Origin: Leptospira sp. WS4.C2
Lineage (GTDB): Bacteria; Spirochaetota; Leptospiria; Leptospirales; Leptospiraceae
Length of the DNA stretch: 64,000 bases
NCBI RefSeq assembly: GCF_040833985.1
Contig: NZ_CP162139.1
Coordinates: forward strand, 3,196,501 to 3,260,500
Reading direction: 5' to 3'
The notes under the pieces were generated by a model. That model ran no database searches, was not told where the DNA came from, and saw only the letters and a program-made list of their open reading frames with translations. Of the stretch, positions 44,451-53,085 are shown in pieces. Made by a program: the position numbers and the translations under genes. Each line of letters starts with the position of its first letter. The stretch's first letter is position 1.

Positions 44451-44545
44451 GTCTGCGCCAGGGCTCCGAAGAGCCACGGTCTCACCCACTTTGGGTGAGA
44501 CGGGAGCGTAAGCGCACCCCGGAGGAGCCCGGTCGGTGTTAGGAT
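44451..44545. other. GC-rich multi-hairpin element of unknown nature
   Basis: An island about 85-95 bp long and clearly GC-rich, in an AT-rich intergenic region. GGGCTCC (44461-44467) can pair with GGAGCCC (44524-44530). Inside, GTCTCACCCA (44479-44488) pairs perfectly with TGGGTGAGAC (44492-44501), and CGGGAGCG (44501-44508) pairs with CGCACCCCG (44513-44521) around a TAAG loop with small irregularities. The fold is a closed stem enclosing two hairpins. It could be a structured RNA, a dispersed repeat, or a mobile-element remnant. GTTAGG (44538-44543) and CCTAAC (44559-44564) flank it as a further inverted pair. Confidence 0.5.
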
Positions 44546-44673
44546 CAAATACAAATCACCTAACCGATTCGAGGCGCCCATATTATGAATCATCCAGGCC
44601 ATCGTCCTACGAATCGATTCGCAGGAAAATCCTTTACAAAGGATCCAAATAAGTTCCATTGGAATCAATTCCC

Positions 44674-45438
44674 ATGGAGCCGATTGTCACCGAATACAAA
44701 CCTGGGCCGCAACTCAGACATTATGTGGAAAGTTATCTTCTCATTCAATCTGATGAAAGTTTTAGTAAATCAATCATTCCGCACCACTCGTTTGTTTTGA
44801 CGATCAAACTCAAAGGCAATCATGACTATCGTATCCATTCCGATCGGAACCAGTTGCCATCTATTTCGTTATCGGGACTTCGTAAGACAGTAAAACACAA
44901 TACACTTTCGAAAGGGACGGAAATCATCATTGTAAAGTTCCAACCCTGGGGTGCCTTTTCTTTTCTCAATCGGCCCATGTATGAATTGAATGAAATCGGC
45001 ATTTCCGGATATGACTTATTTAACAAAACAGATCTAGATGAAATACATTCACGGTTACAAGAAACAAAAGAGAATCGTTCCAAGATAGAACAGCTTGAAA
45101 TTTTTTTATGGAAGGCAATCAAAAATCAAACGATGGACAAAAGGATCATTGAGGCGATTTCGCAAATGAACCAAACCCAAGGGAAAATCAGAATCCAGGA
45201 GATAGCCTCCCTAGTGAATTTAAGTATTGATACCTTTGAAAAGAAATTCCGTGAAATTACGGGAGTCACTCCCAAAAGAATATCATCGATCATTCGCATG
45301 AGTTCTGCGATTCGAGAGATACCGAAGTATACTTCTTTTACAAGGCTTGCTTACGATTTTGGATATTTCGACCAATCACATTTTATTAAAGAATTCAAAT
45401 CATTCACAGGCCAAACACCGACACAATTTTTGGCTTAA
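44674..45438 (+). CDS. AraC family transcriptional regulator
   Basis: A 254-residue regulator. The N-terminal sensor domain (~1-150) begins Glu-Tyr-Lys-Pro-Gly-Pro-Gln-Leu-Arg-His-Tyr-Val, typical of AraC proteins with a DUF6597-like sensor. The C-terminal double HTH has Ile-Gln-Glu-Ile-Ala-Ser-Leu-Val-Asn-Leu-Ser and Ala-Tyr-Asp-Phe-Gly-Tyr-Phe-Asp-Gln-Ser-His-Phe. ATG 44674 is used; an in-frame TTG lies at 44659. It is followed 87 bp later by a DUF1761 membrane protein, a possible target. It is divergent from the tetR gene across the GC-rich element. Confidence 0.88.
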   Translation: MEPIVTEYKPGPQLRHYVESYLLIQSDESFSKSIIPHHSFVLTIKLKGNHDYRIHSDRNQLPSISLSGLRKTVKHNTLSKGTEIIIVKFQPWGAFSFLNRPMYELNEIGISGYDLFNKTDLDEIHSRLQETKENRSKIEQLEIFLWKAIKNQTMDKRIIEAISQMNQTQGKIRIQEIASLVNLSIDTFEKKFREITGVTPKRISSIIRMSSAIREIPKYTSFTRLAYDFGYFDQSHFIKEFKSFTGQTPTQFLA

Positions 45439-45525
45439 AAAATCCCACCGCCCTGATTTTTTACAATCGTTCCTTTTAAAAATCCGCTATAAAGATTCAA
45501 TACTTATCTATCAAAGGAATTGTTT

Positions 45526-45942
45526 ATGTTAGAGATTTTTTTAGGTTTGAACTGGATTGCCGTATTTTTGGCGTTCTTTGTATATTGTTTTCTTGGGTTT
45601 ATTTGGTTTACCATTTTGTTTAAAAAACTCTATTTAGTTTCCCTCGGAAAAGAAAACGCAGCAGAACAACCGTTAGCCATGATATTTATAATTGGTCCTG
45701 CGGTTTGTACACTTGTGATCACAATCACCACAGCGATCTTATTTTCTAGATTAGAAATCCAACAAACGATGGATGCTCTGGTTTGGGGAAGTTTCCTTGG
45801 AATTGGGTATTTATCTGCCAATACGTTGAATATTGCCATCAATCCGAATATTCCAAAACCAATGCTATATGGTGCGATTTCGAGTGTTTACCATTTTCTG
45901 GGAATCAATCTTGTTGCTTTGATTTTAGTTCAAAATATCTAA
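45526..45942 (+). CDS. DUF1761 family membrane protein
   Basis: A 138-residue protein with four membrane helices. An early Asn-Trp-Ile-Ala-Val and later Trp-Phe-Thr-Ile-Leu-Phe match DUF1761; Trp-Gly-Ser-Phe-Leu-Gly-Ile-Gly occurs in the third helix. Function unknown. ATG 45526 has AAAGGA 7 nt upstream, whereas TTG 45520 would abut it. A hairpin follows the stop. Confidence 0.75.
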   Translation: MLEIFLGLNWIAVFLAFFVYCFLGFIWFTILFKKLYLVSLGKENAAEQPLAMIFIIGPAVCTLVITITTAILFSRLEIQQTMDALVWGSFLGIGYLSANTLNIAINPNIPKPMLYGAISSVYHFLGINLVALILVQNI

Positions 45943-45958
45943 AGATACCAAAAAATTA

Positions 45959-45990
45959 AAAACCCATCCGAGGTTACCCAAGGATGGTTT
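45959..45990 (+). terminator. Hairpin after the DUF1761 gene
   Basis: AAACCCATCC pairs with GGATGGTTT across a GAGGTTACCCAA loop, with one bulged C. TCTCATT follows. It is nearly identical, loop included, to the hairpin at 46808-46841. Confidence 0.6.
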
Positions 45991-46187
45991 CTCATTAGCT
46001 AACAGTAAAATCTGATTTTACATTTTTCAATTGTAAATTTGTGATTAGGTCCAAAACGAATTTAGGATAAATTTTTCATAAAACAAGTTTTGCCCTTCGG
46101 ATCAAATTTTGCTTTATGAAAATATTAAAATTCCAATATTTGCTCTGTAGACATCATTCACTTAGAATGACCTCATAAGGATACAAA

Positions 46188-46781
46188 ATGAGACAATTTT
46201 TACTTTTGGTTTTGGCAGTTTTTACCTTCAATTGCCTTAGTTTTCGCAGTGGTGAACATAAAAATGCACCAACCGTTTCCCAGTTCAAAGTGGCCTCAAC
46301 GCCAATTATCAAAATCGATCTAAAATACGAATACCGTGTGAATGGTTCTCTTGAAAAAGTACAAAACCAAGCATTAGTGGATGCTTGGCTAAAGTTCGCA
46401 GAAGATACGTTAAAGGAAAGTGGGAATGTTCAAATCACAAGAGAAGATATTTTAGCCACTCACGTTTTAGCGATGACAATCAAAGAAGAAACCGATTTTT
46501 TTTCGGATCCAATCTCACCGACACTTAGCGCATTTACATTGGGTGTAATTCCTGCTTATATTGGATCTGACTTAACAGTGAATACTGTGGTCAAAAATAA
46601 AAATGGAAAGTCGTTAGGTGAAGTAACCAAGTCAGAATCACTGACTTTGATAGGACATATTCTCTTGTCATTTGTAAATGTTTTTGTAAAACCAAGCGAT
46701 ACGATCGAAGCCCAAAGGACAGATTTACTCCGAGCCACTTACAGCGAAATCCAAGTAAAAAATTTCATTGGATCAAAATAA
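46188..46781 (+). CDS. Lipoprotein of unknown function
   Basis: A 197-residue protein with a signal peptide and lipobox Thr-Phe-Asn-Cys (Cys at 16). A central hydrophobic stretch (Leu-Ser-Ala-Phe-Thr-Leu-Gly-Val-Ile-Pro-Ala-Tyr, ~110-125) and a second one (Leu-Ile-Gly-His-Ile-Leu-Leu-Ser-Phe) are visible. I recognise no family. AAGGA lies upstream of the ATG. It is bracketed by two near-identical terminator hairpins. Confidence 0.7.
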   Translation: MRQFLLLVLAVFTFNCLSFRSGEHKNAPTVSQFKVASTPIIKIDLKYEYRVNGSLEKVQNQALVDAWLKFAEDTLKESGNVQITREDILATHVLAMTIKEETDFFSDPISPTLSAFTLGVIPAYIGSDLTVNTVVKNKNGKSLGEVTKSESLTLIGHILLSFVNVFVKPSDTIEAQRTDLLRATYSEIQVKNFIGSK

Positions 46782-46807
46782 TAAATCGTTCAAAGCACTA
46801 TAGAATC

Positions 46808-46843
46808 AAAAACCATCCAAGGTAACCCAAGGATGGTTTTTTT
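46808..46843. terminator. Strong bidirectional terminator between the lipoprotein gene and pckA
   Basis: AAAAACCATCC (46808-46818) pairs with GGATGGTTTTT (46831-46841) around a 12-nt loop, followed by more T. The A-run on one side becomes the T-run on the other strand, so it can end both the plus-strand lipoprotein gene (stop 46781) and the minus-strand pckA (stop 46928). Confidence 0.8.
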
Positions 46844-46927
46844 GTTAAATTCTTGTGAATGTAAAATGATTCTCAGTAGCCGCCTAATATAAACTAGGTG
46901 ACAATTTCATCTTCTTACATCCTTTTC

Positions 46928-48520
46928 TTACGCGATCGGACCAAATTGGCTGTAGTCAAATTCTTTGGAACCAGTGAGGTATTTTTTGTAGTTCTCAATG
47001 AATTGTTTTGCAAGGTCCTGTGCCGTTTTATCATACTCTTCTTTGTTTTCCCAAGCGTTTCGTGGGTTTAGGATATGAGAATCCACACCTTCTACCGTTT
47101 TAGGGAAAGACACTTGGAATATTGGGTGTTTTTCAAACTCGGATTTTTCAATGTTACCGTTTAAGATTTCATTGATGATTTGGCGAGTGGCAGGAAGGTT
47201 CATACGTTTTCCTACACCATACTTTCCACCCACAAGTCCTGTGTTGATGAGATATGCATTTACTTTGTGAGTTTTCATCTTTTCACCAAGTAACTTCGCA
47301 TAGTATGTTGGGTGAAGTGTCATAAACGCCTGACCAAAACATGCAGAGAAAGTTGCTTGTGGTTCTTTCACACCACGCTCTGTTCCCGCAACCTTAGCTG
47401 TGTAACCAGAAAGGAAGTGATACATTGCTTGTTCGATAGAAAGTTTAGAAACTGCAGGAAGAACACCGTAAGCATCGTAAGTAAGGAAGATCACAGTGTT
47501 TGGGTGACCTGCTTTGGATCCTGGTTGGATGTTATCAATGTGGAAAATTGGGTAAGAAACTCGTGTGTTTTCTGTTTTCGCAGCAGATGAGTAATCTACT
47601 TTCTTAGTGCCAGCGTCAAAGACTACGTTTTCCAAAAGGGCATCACGACGGATGGCTGCATAGATTTCTGGTTCTGTTTTTGGATCTAGATTGATGGTTT
47701 TTGCATAACATCCACCTTCAATGTTGAAGATACCGTTGTTGTCCCAACCATGTTCATCATCACCGATGAGGCGGCGGTGTGGGTCAGTGGAAAGAGTGGT
47801 TTTTCCTGTTCCCGATAGACCAAAGAAAAGAGCACTATCTCCATCTTTACCAACGTTCGCCGAACAATGCATAGTGAGCACGTTTTTCAATGGCAAGTAG
47901 TAGTTCATTACGGAGAAAATTCCTTTTTTCATCTCTCCACCGTATTCGGTTCCACCAATGATACAGATTTTTTTTGCTAAGTGGAAGATTACGAAGACTT
48001 CGGAGTTGAGGCCGTGTTCTTTGTATTTTGCGTTTTTGTAACCAGAAGCGTTGATGATGGTAAATTCTGGATGGAGTTTTTCCAATTCTTCCTTAGTCGG
48101 GCGAAGGAACATGTTTGTGCAAAAATGGTGTTGCCAAGCTCTTTCTGTGACTACACGGAGAGAGATTCGTGTGTCATCATTTGTTCCTGCGTGACCATCA
48201 AAAACATAAAGTTTTTTGCTATCGAGGAATTTGGTTACTTCTGTGTATAATTCATTGAAGATCGCTTCAGAAACCTTTGTGTTGACCGGTCCCCACCAAA
48301 TGTTGTTTGTGGAAGAAGGTTCATCGACAAAGTATTTGTCTTTAGGGGAGCGTCCCGTAAAAATCCCGGTATCTACCATCATCGTTCCATTATCAGAAGT
48401 TACGCCTTCTTTGTTGTTCAATTCGTGCTGGTAAATTTCTTCGTAAGATAAGTTATGGAAGACTTCGGACGGTTTTAGGCCTAATTCAGCAAGGCCGCGC
48501 AGATTAGTAGATACTGACAT
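46928..48520 (-). CDS. pckA: Phosphoenolpyruvate carboxykinase (ATP)
   Basis: A 530-residue enzyme of standard length. The kinase-1a P-loop [11 protein letters not shown] near residue 240 and Leu-Ile-Gly-Asp-Asp-Glu-His-Gly-Trp (metal-binding Asp) are intact. So is an early Thr-Gly-Arg-Ser-Pro-Lys-Asp-Lys. It converts oxaloacetate and ATP to phosphoenolpyruvate, the entry to gluconeogenesis that organisms living on fatty acids require. ATG 48520 has GAGGAGA 5 nt upstream. It is divergent from glgA across 70 bp, which suggests shared control of gluconeogenesis and glycogen storage. Confidence 0.97.
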   Translation of the reverse strand: MSVSTNLRGLAELGLKPSEVFHNLSYEEIYQHELNNKEGVTSDNGTMMVDTGIFTGRSPKDKYFVDEPSSTNNIWWGPVNTKVSEAIFNELYTEVTKFLDSKKLYVFDGHAGTNDDTRISLRVVTERAWQHHFCTNMFLRPTKEELEKLHPEFTIINASGYKNAKYKEHGLNSEVFVIFHLAKKICIIGGTEYGGEMKKGIFSVMNYYLPLKNVLTMHCSANVGKDGDSALFFGLSGTGKTTLSTDPHRRLIGDDEHGWDNNGIFNIEGGCYAKTINLDPKTEPEIYAAIRRDALLENVVFDAGTKKVDYSSAAKTENTRVSYPIFHIDNIQPGSKAGHPNTVIFLTYDAYGVLPAVSKLSIEQAMYHFLSGYTAKVAGTERGVKEPQATFSACFGQAFMTLHPTYYAKLLGEKMKTHKVNAYLINTGLVGGKYGVGKRMNLPATRQIINEILNGNIEKSEFEKHPIFQVSFPKTVEGVDSHILNPRNAWENKEEYDKTAQDLAKQFIENYKKYLTGSKEFDYSQFGPIA

Positions 48521-48590
48521 GGATCTCTCCTCGATTTCACTTTGTGTTTTTCTAGCTTCTTACTTTGCGAGTCGGTGTCAATAACAGAAA

Positions 48591-50021
48591 ATGAAGATTC
48601 TCCATGCATCCGCAGAATATTTTCCCTACATTAAGATGGGTGGACTTGCCGACATGCTTGCCTCCCTCACGAAAGAACAGGCCAAGACGGAAGAAGTTTA
48701 TGTCGCATTACCATACATTGGTGGTTTAGGGAAAGAGCCTCTGTGGACGGGCAAAGAATTTCCGGCCCTTCTTCTTGGAGATACGAAAACAGATTCGCTT
48801 GTGGTGTCGGTGCTCAAAGCCTCTCGGTTTTTGGAAGCCGAAGAATCTGGGGTCAAATTGTACTTTTTCCAATCGGACCTCTTCCAATCTTTAGATTCCA
48901 TCTACGGACATGCGGAAGAACACTTTCGATTTGCTATGTTCTCTTACGCTTGTTATGCGCTCAGCCAAATTCTAAAAGTGGATGTTTTCCATGCGCATGA
49001 TTGGCATACGGCCCTTTCGGTCGCGCTACAAAAGGACTCCGCTTTCCCCATCCCCACCGTTTTCACCATCCACAATTTGGCTTACCAGGGGGATCATCCC
49101 TTTTGGATGACTGGATTTTTAAAAGAGGAACCCTTTCGTCTGGTCACAAGTCCTTATGACCATAATGGAAAGTGCAATTATATGAAGGCCGGGATTCTTT
49201 CCGCGGGGCAAATCACTACCGTGAGCCCTGGATACAGAGAAGAAACACTCTCCGAACCCAATGGATTTGGACTGAGTTATTGTTTAAACCAAAGAGCTGC
49301 CGACTACTCGGGAATTTTGAATGGAATTGATTCGGACGAATGGAACCCAGAAAAAGACAAACGGATTTACAAAACCTTCACCGATTCGAATTGGAAAGAA
49401 GGAAAATTAAAAAACAAACGAGAACTGTACAAGGAAATCGGACGGCCATTTTTACCGTTGGATGCTCCCTTGGTTGGTCTGATTGGTCGGCTTACCTACC
49501 AAAAAGGTTTTCCCACATTCTTAAAAGCATTTTTAGAAAGACGCCACCTTCCGCACCGTTATGTGGTTCTTGGTTCCGGTGATCCAGAAACAGAAAATGC
49601 TTTTTTTCATCTTTCAGAAACCATACCCGAAGTTTTTTATTTTTATAAAGGATACAACGAAAGCCTGGCTCACAAAATTGAAGCCGCCAGCGATTTTTTT
49701 CTCATGCCTTCCCTATTCGAACCGTGTGGCCTAAACCAAATGTACAGTCATGTTTACGGAACCATTCCCATTGTTTCTCGTGTGGGGGGTTTGCGAGACA
49801 CGGTAGAAGAATCCAGTTTCTTAGAATACAAAACAGGAATTGTCTTTGAACCGAATGACACGAGTTCGCTGGGATATGCCTTAGAACGAGCCAATGATTT
49901 GTTCCGATCAAAAGAAAGAGATATTGTAGTGGAAAACATTATGAAATTGGATTGGAGTTGGGAAAAAAGAAAAATAGAATACCAATCAGTCTACTTTCAT
50001 GCAATTGATTTACAAATTTAG
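48591..50021 (+). CDS. glgA: Glycogen synthase (ADP-glucose type, GT5)
   Basis: A 476-residue GT5 enzyme. The N-terminal Lys-Met-Gly-Gly-Leu-Ala-Asp (residues 16-22) is the ADP-glucose-binding Lys-x-Gly-Gly-Leu motif. His-Asp-Trp-His near 138, Gly-Arg-Leu-Thr-Tyr-Gln-Lys-Gly near 300 and Pro-Ser-Leu-Phe-Glu-Pro-Cys-Gly-Leu-Asn-Gln near 377 (with the catalytic Glu) follow. It extends alpha-1,4-glucan chains from ADP-glucose. glgC and glgB are not in the window. Confidence 0.95.
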   Translation: MKILHASAEYFPYIKMGGLADMLASLTKEQAKTEEVYVALPYIGGLGKEPLWTGKEFPALLLGDTKTDSLVVSVLKASRFLEAEESGVKLYFFQSDLFQSLDSIYGHAEEHFRFAMFSYACYALSQILKVDVFHAHDWHTALSVALQKDSAFPIPTVFTIHNLAYQGDHPFWMTGFLKEEPFRLVTSPYDHNGKCNYMKAGILSAGQITTVSPGYREETLSEPNGFGLSYCLNQRAADYSGILNGIDSDEWNPEKDKRIYKTFTDSNWKEGKLKNKRELYKEIGRPFLPLDAPLVGLIGRLTYQKGFPTFLKAFLERRHLPHRYVVLGSGDPETENAFFHLSETIPEVFYFYKGYNESLAHKIEAASDFFLMPSLFEPCGLNQMYSHVYGTIPIVSRVGGLRDTVEESSFLEYKTGIVFEPNDTSSLGYALERANDLFRSKERDIVVENIMKLDWSWEKRKIEYQSVYFHAIDLQI

Positions 50022-50076
50022 TCAATTTATTCTGTTCATAAAGAAGGGGTTTGGTTTCGATTGTTATCATTAGTAT

Positions 50077-51600
50077 ATGAAGTTTTTCTCTTTTTCTGTA
50101 TTTGTTTTTGTTCTATTCACATCCTCCTGCAAATTAAATCTCAATAACCCCAGCGACCCAAAATCCAAGGATTTTTTTCTAACAAATTTACTAAAAGAAT
50201 TCCTTATCTCTGATCCATGTCTTAACTTTCAAACTTGGAAAAAAACTTATGGATCAGGCACATTCAAAACCACAGGATCCGATTTAATCGTTTTATCCAA
50301 CGGAGACTATTTGGTTTCTGGGATCACAAGAGAATATCTGATTCCTGGTTCGTCTTCTGGAGTCACAAATGGTTTTGCCGGAAGTGCCGGTGTCAATTTG
50401 AATACATTCCTAATGCGAGTCTCTCACACTAACGGAGCGATCCTTTGGGTGGACTATCTTGGTGAAGCCAGTAGTGAGGTAACTTATAAACCGAAATTAA
50501 GAAAGTATTCCAATGGCGACATCTCCGTAGCTTTCATTGTAAAAGGATCAGAACAACCAGGAACCATTAATGCAAAATCTGGAATTGGAACGGCTTCAGC
50601 ACTCTTTGTAGGAAGGATCAGGGAGGATGGAACTCGTGTTTGGTTTACCTACTTAGATTCCGTAAGTATCGGAGAGTATATAGTTTCTGCAATGGATACA
50701 TCCAACCGCTTACATGTGTTTATCGAAAATTATGGCGGCTCTCCTGCAAACTCACCCTTTGTTGATGGTCCAGCCATTAGCAATACATCGCTTGATCCGG
50801 GATCCGACTCCGATATGATCCACTTGGCAGTCAATGAAAATGGTTCCATGATATTCCAACGTTACTTTACCAGTGCGGGAGGTGATTATATCTTTGGGGC
50901 CGAAGCCAATGCCTCTGGACTTTTTATTACTGGAACAACAAACCAAGGTGCCAATGGAACCATCCACCCCAACTCTCTCTACCAAATGCCATTTGTTATG
51001 AAGCTGAATGAAGTTGATGGAACTACAATTTGGTATCAATACTTTGGAACCACTGCGGAAACAAACTATGGTAGTACGCGTTTTTTTGTGAAAGATGATT
51101 TCATTTATATGATTGGTGCAGGTAGGTATACTTACGGAAGTCCCTCCGAACCCATCGTTGCTGCCGACGGAGCTAATAAACATTATATTTTTACTAAATT
51201 GAATACCAGTGGAGCTGTCCTTTGGAATTCTTTTTTAGGAAGTGCCACAGAAAGTGTAATGGATACAACAGAATCCGAACCAACATTTCTTTCTTCTTCC
51301 CAACTTTTCGTAAGGATGCAAACCACCGCCACGACAGGTCGGTTCACCTCTACACCAGACTCTACCACAGGCGATGGATCAGGTCCCTACACACTTGCGG
51401 ATGTTTTCATTAATCCGCAAACGGGAACTTTCAACCGGTTTCATTATTCTACCAACTTAGCACCACCTGCCATGGAACAAACTGAAGTTATGCGAGAAGT
51501 TTGTTCGGGAAAAATGGTGCGATTGAATTATACTCGATTTACAACCACACCTCCGATTGAAGCCACACAAATTGGCATCGAGAATGTAAATTTACCTTAG
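50077..51600 (+). CDS. Beta-propeller-like lipoprotein, unknown function
   Basis: A 507-residue protein with a signal peptide and lipobox Phe-Thr-Ser-Ser-Cys (Cys at 18). The body shows repeated ~50-residue blocks of the type Gly-Asp-Tyr-Leu-Val-Ser-Gly, Asn-Gly-Ala-Ile-Leu-Trp and Gly-Ala-Val-Leu-Trp-Asn. These resemble bacterial SBBP-type propeller repeats. A scaffold or surface role is likely; no catalytic motif is seen. Monocistronic. Confidence 0.72.
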   Translation: MKFFSFSVFVFVLFTSSCKLNLNNPSDPKSKDFFLTNLLKEFLISDPCLNFQTWKKTYGSGTFKTTGSDLIVLSNGDYLVSGITREYLIPGSSSGVTNGFAGSAGVNLNTFLMRVSHTNGAILWVDYLGEASSEVTYKPKLRKYSNGDISVAFIVKGSEQPGTINAKSGIGTASALFVGRIREDGTRVWFTYLDSVSIGEYIVSAMDTSNRLHVFIENYGGSPANSPFVDGPAISNTSLDPGSDSDMIHLAVNENGSMIFQRYFTSAGGDYIFGAEANASGLFITGTTNQGANGTIHPNSLYQMPFVMKLNEVDGTTIWYQYFGTTAETNYGSTRFFVKDDFIYMIGAGRYTYGSPSEPIVAADGANKHYIFTKLNTSGAVLWNSFLGSATESVMDTTESEPTFLSSSQLFVRMQTTATTGRFTSTPDSTTGDGSGPYTLADVFINPQTGTFNRFHYSTNLAPPAMEQTEVMREVCSGKMVRLNYTRFTTTPPIEATQIGIENVNLP

Positions 51601-51841
51601 TTGGGAAAAGTTTTTGGCCGCCTCGCGAATGTTTGGTGGATTTTACTTTAATGGTTCAAGCGACCGCGTTTTACGCTCCAATCTTTCCCGCGTTCAATGG
51701 GTTTTTGGAAGTCTCTACAAAACCGGCGACAGAAGAACCATAAGAATTTTCGTTTCTTTTTTTGTATTTTTTTCTCGTAATTCTGTCACAAACAGTAAAA
51801 TCAATTGTCCCAAGAAGAAAATCATTCTTTAGGAGAATTTT
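51601..51841. other. Intergenic region before the DUF1304 gene
   Basis: About 240 bp. Short open frames exist on both strands but lack recognisable protein features and Shine-Dalgarno sites. A convincing AGGAGAATTTT precedes the next ATG. I see no clear promoter consensus or hairpin. Confidence 0.3.
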
Positions 51842-52219
51842 ATGAAACTCACTTCTCTCATCCTGACTGGCTTTGTTGCCATAGAACATGTGTTCATTTT
51901 AGTATTGGAAATGTTCCTTTGGAAAACAGAGTTTGGAATGAAAGTTTTCCAACTCACACCAGAAACTGCTGAGATCACTTCTAAATTAGCGAAAAACCAA
52001 GGGCTTTACAATGGATTTTTGGCTGCGGGACTTTTTTGGGCACTTATCTTTATCAAAGACCAAAAACAACAATTCCAAACCATTTTGTTTTTTCTCATCT
52101 GTGTTGTGGTCGCAGGAATTTATGGTTCGGCAACTGCTAAGTTTTCCATTCTTTTTTCCCAGGGCCTACCGGCGTTACTTGCGCTAATTGTTCACTATAT
52201 AACTAACAAAAATCGATGA
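51842..52219 (+). CDS. DUF1304 family membrane protein
   Basis: A 125-residue protein of four membrane helices with the DUF1304 pattern: Ala-Ile-Glu-His-Val-Phe-Ile in helix 1, Glu-Met-Phe-Leu-Trp-Lys-Thr, Asn-Gln-Gly-Leu-Tyr-Asn-Gly-Phe-Leu-Ala-Ala-Gly-Leu, and Ala-Gly-Ile-Tyr-Gly-Ser-Ala-Thr. Function unknown. AGGAG 6 nt upstream supports the ATG. Its TGA overlaps the ATG of the sigma-factor gene, so the two are translated together. Confidence 0.85.
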   Translation: MKLTSLILTGFVAIEHVFILVLEMFLWKTEFGMKVFQLTPETAEITSKLAKNQGLYNGFLAAGLFWALIFIKDQKQQFQTILFFLICVVVAGIYGSATAKFSILFSQGLPALLALIVHYITNKNR

Positions 52220-53085
52220 TAGACGATCCGCATCTTTCTCTATTAGAAAGTTCCCTTGCTGGTAAAACAAATGCCTTGGAAGAATTGATTCAAATCTTCC
52301 AACCAAAAGTATTTTCATTAGCATTGAAATTTTTATGGAACCCAGAAGATGCGGAAGACGCCACCCAAGAAATTTTAGTCAAAGTGATTACCAACTTAGG
52401 TGGTTTTCGAAAAGAAAGTAAATTGTCTACTTGGATTTACCGGATTGCCAGTAACCACCTAATCAATGCACAAAAATCAAAAATGGAACGACGTAAAGTT
52501 CATTTGAGAGCAGTACGTGAAGAATTACATAGAACTCAAGTCCCGTTCAATCCTTCTTCCTATTTTCCAACACAGGTTATGGAAGAAGAAAATTCACCCA
52601 AAGTTTCCGAATTGGTTTTACATGTCCAAGTGGCTTGCACCTACGCAATGTTACAAGGTCTTACAAGACCCTATCGGATGGCTTATCTTTTAGGAGAAGT
52701 ATTCCAAACTTCGAGTGAAGAAGGTGCCTCGGTGATGGGGGTTCGCCCAGAGGCTTTCCGCCAAAAGTTATCAAGATCTAGAAAACAAATGGAGACCTTT
52801 CTTGGAAAAGAATGTAGCTTAACAAAAGCAGAAAATCCATGCCATTGTCCCAATCGAATCACTTATGCCACTAGGGCCGGTAGGATCAAATCCTATCTCA
52901 GACTTTCCGAACAAATGAAATTAGATGGAAGATGGAAAGAAATTAAGCCTATGATGGCTGATACATCCAAAATCAGAAAAGCCGCTGAGGTATTTCGTAA
53001 TCACCCCGAATACCTACCGAAAAAAAACCAATTAGAAAATATACGGACGCTTTTACACAACTCGTTTCCACTCACGACTCGGTGA
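52216..53085 (+). CDS. ECF-type sigma-70 family factor with C-terminal Cys-rich extension
   Basis: A 289-residue sigma factor. Region 2 (~15-90) has Asn-Pro-Glu-Asp-Ala-Glu-Asp-Ala-Thr-Gln-Glu and Ser-Thr-Trp-Ile-Tyr-Arg-Ile-Ala. Region 4 (~145-195) has the HTH with Glu-Gly-Ala-Ser-Val-Met-Gly-Val and Lys-Leu-Ser-Arg-Ser-Arg-Lys. A ~90-residue C-terminal extension opens with a Cys-x8-Cys-x-Cys cluster, a possible metal or redox site. No anti-sigma gene is adjacent; the coupled DUF1304 protein might be involved in signalling. Its last 33 bp overlap the convergent AraC gene. Confidence 0.87.
   Translation: MIDDPHLSLLESSLAGKTNALEELIQIFQPKVFSLALKFLWNPEDAEDATQEILVKVITNLGGFRKESKLSTWIYRIASNHLINAQKSKMERRKVHLRAVREELHRTQVPFNPSSYFPTQVMEEENSPKVSELVLHVQVACTYAMLQGLTRPYRMAYLLGEVFQTSSEEGASVMGVRPEAFRQKLSRSRKQMETFLGKECSLTKAENPCHCPNRITYATRAGRIKSYLRLSEQMKLDGRWKEIKPMMADTSKIRKAAEVFRNHPEYLPKKNQLENIRTLLHNSFPLTTR

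Noticed and set aside
44538..44564. Possible integron attC site (GTTAGG/CCTAAC pair)
   Set aside because: GTTAGGA does not fit the GTTRRRY core at its last base, and the pair lies on one side of the GC-rich fold instead of enclosing it.
44429..44668. A 79-codon minus-strand frame across the GC-rich element
   Set aside because: It reads through hairpin sequence, lacks recognisable protein features and a ribosome site, and the sequence is better explained as a structured element.
51614..51889. Short open frames on both strands before the DUF1304 gene
   Set aside because: No ribosome sites, no family resemblance, and low-complexity basic composition typical of chance frames.
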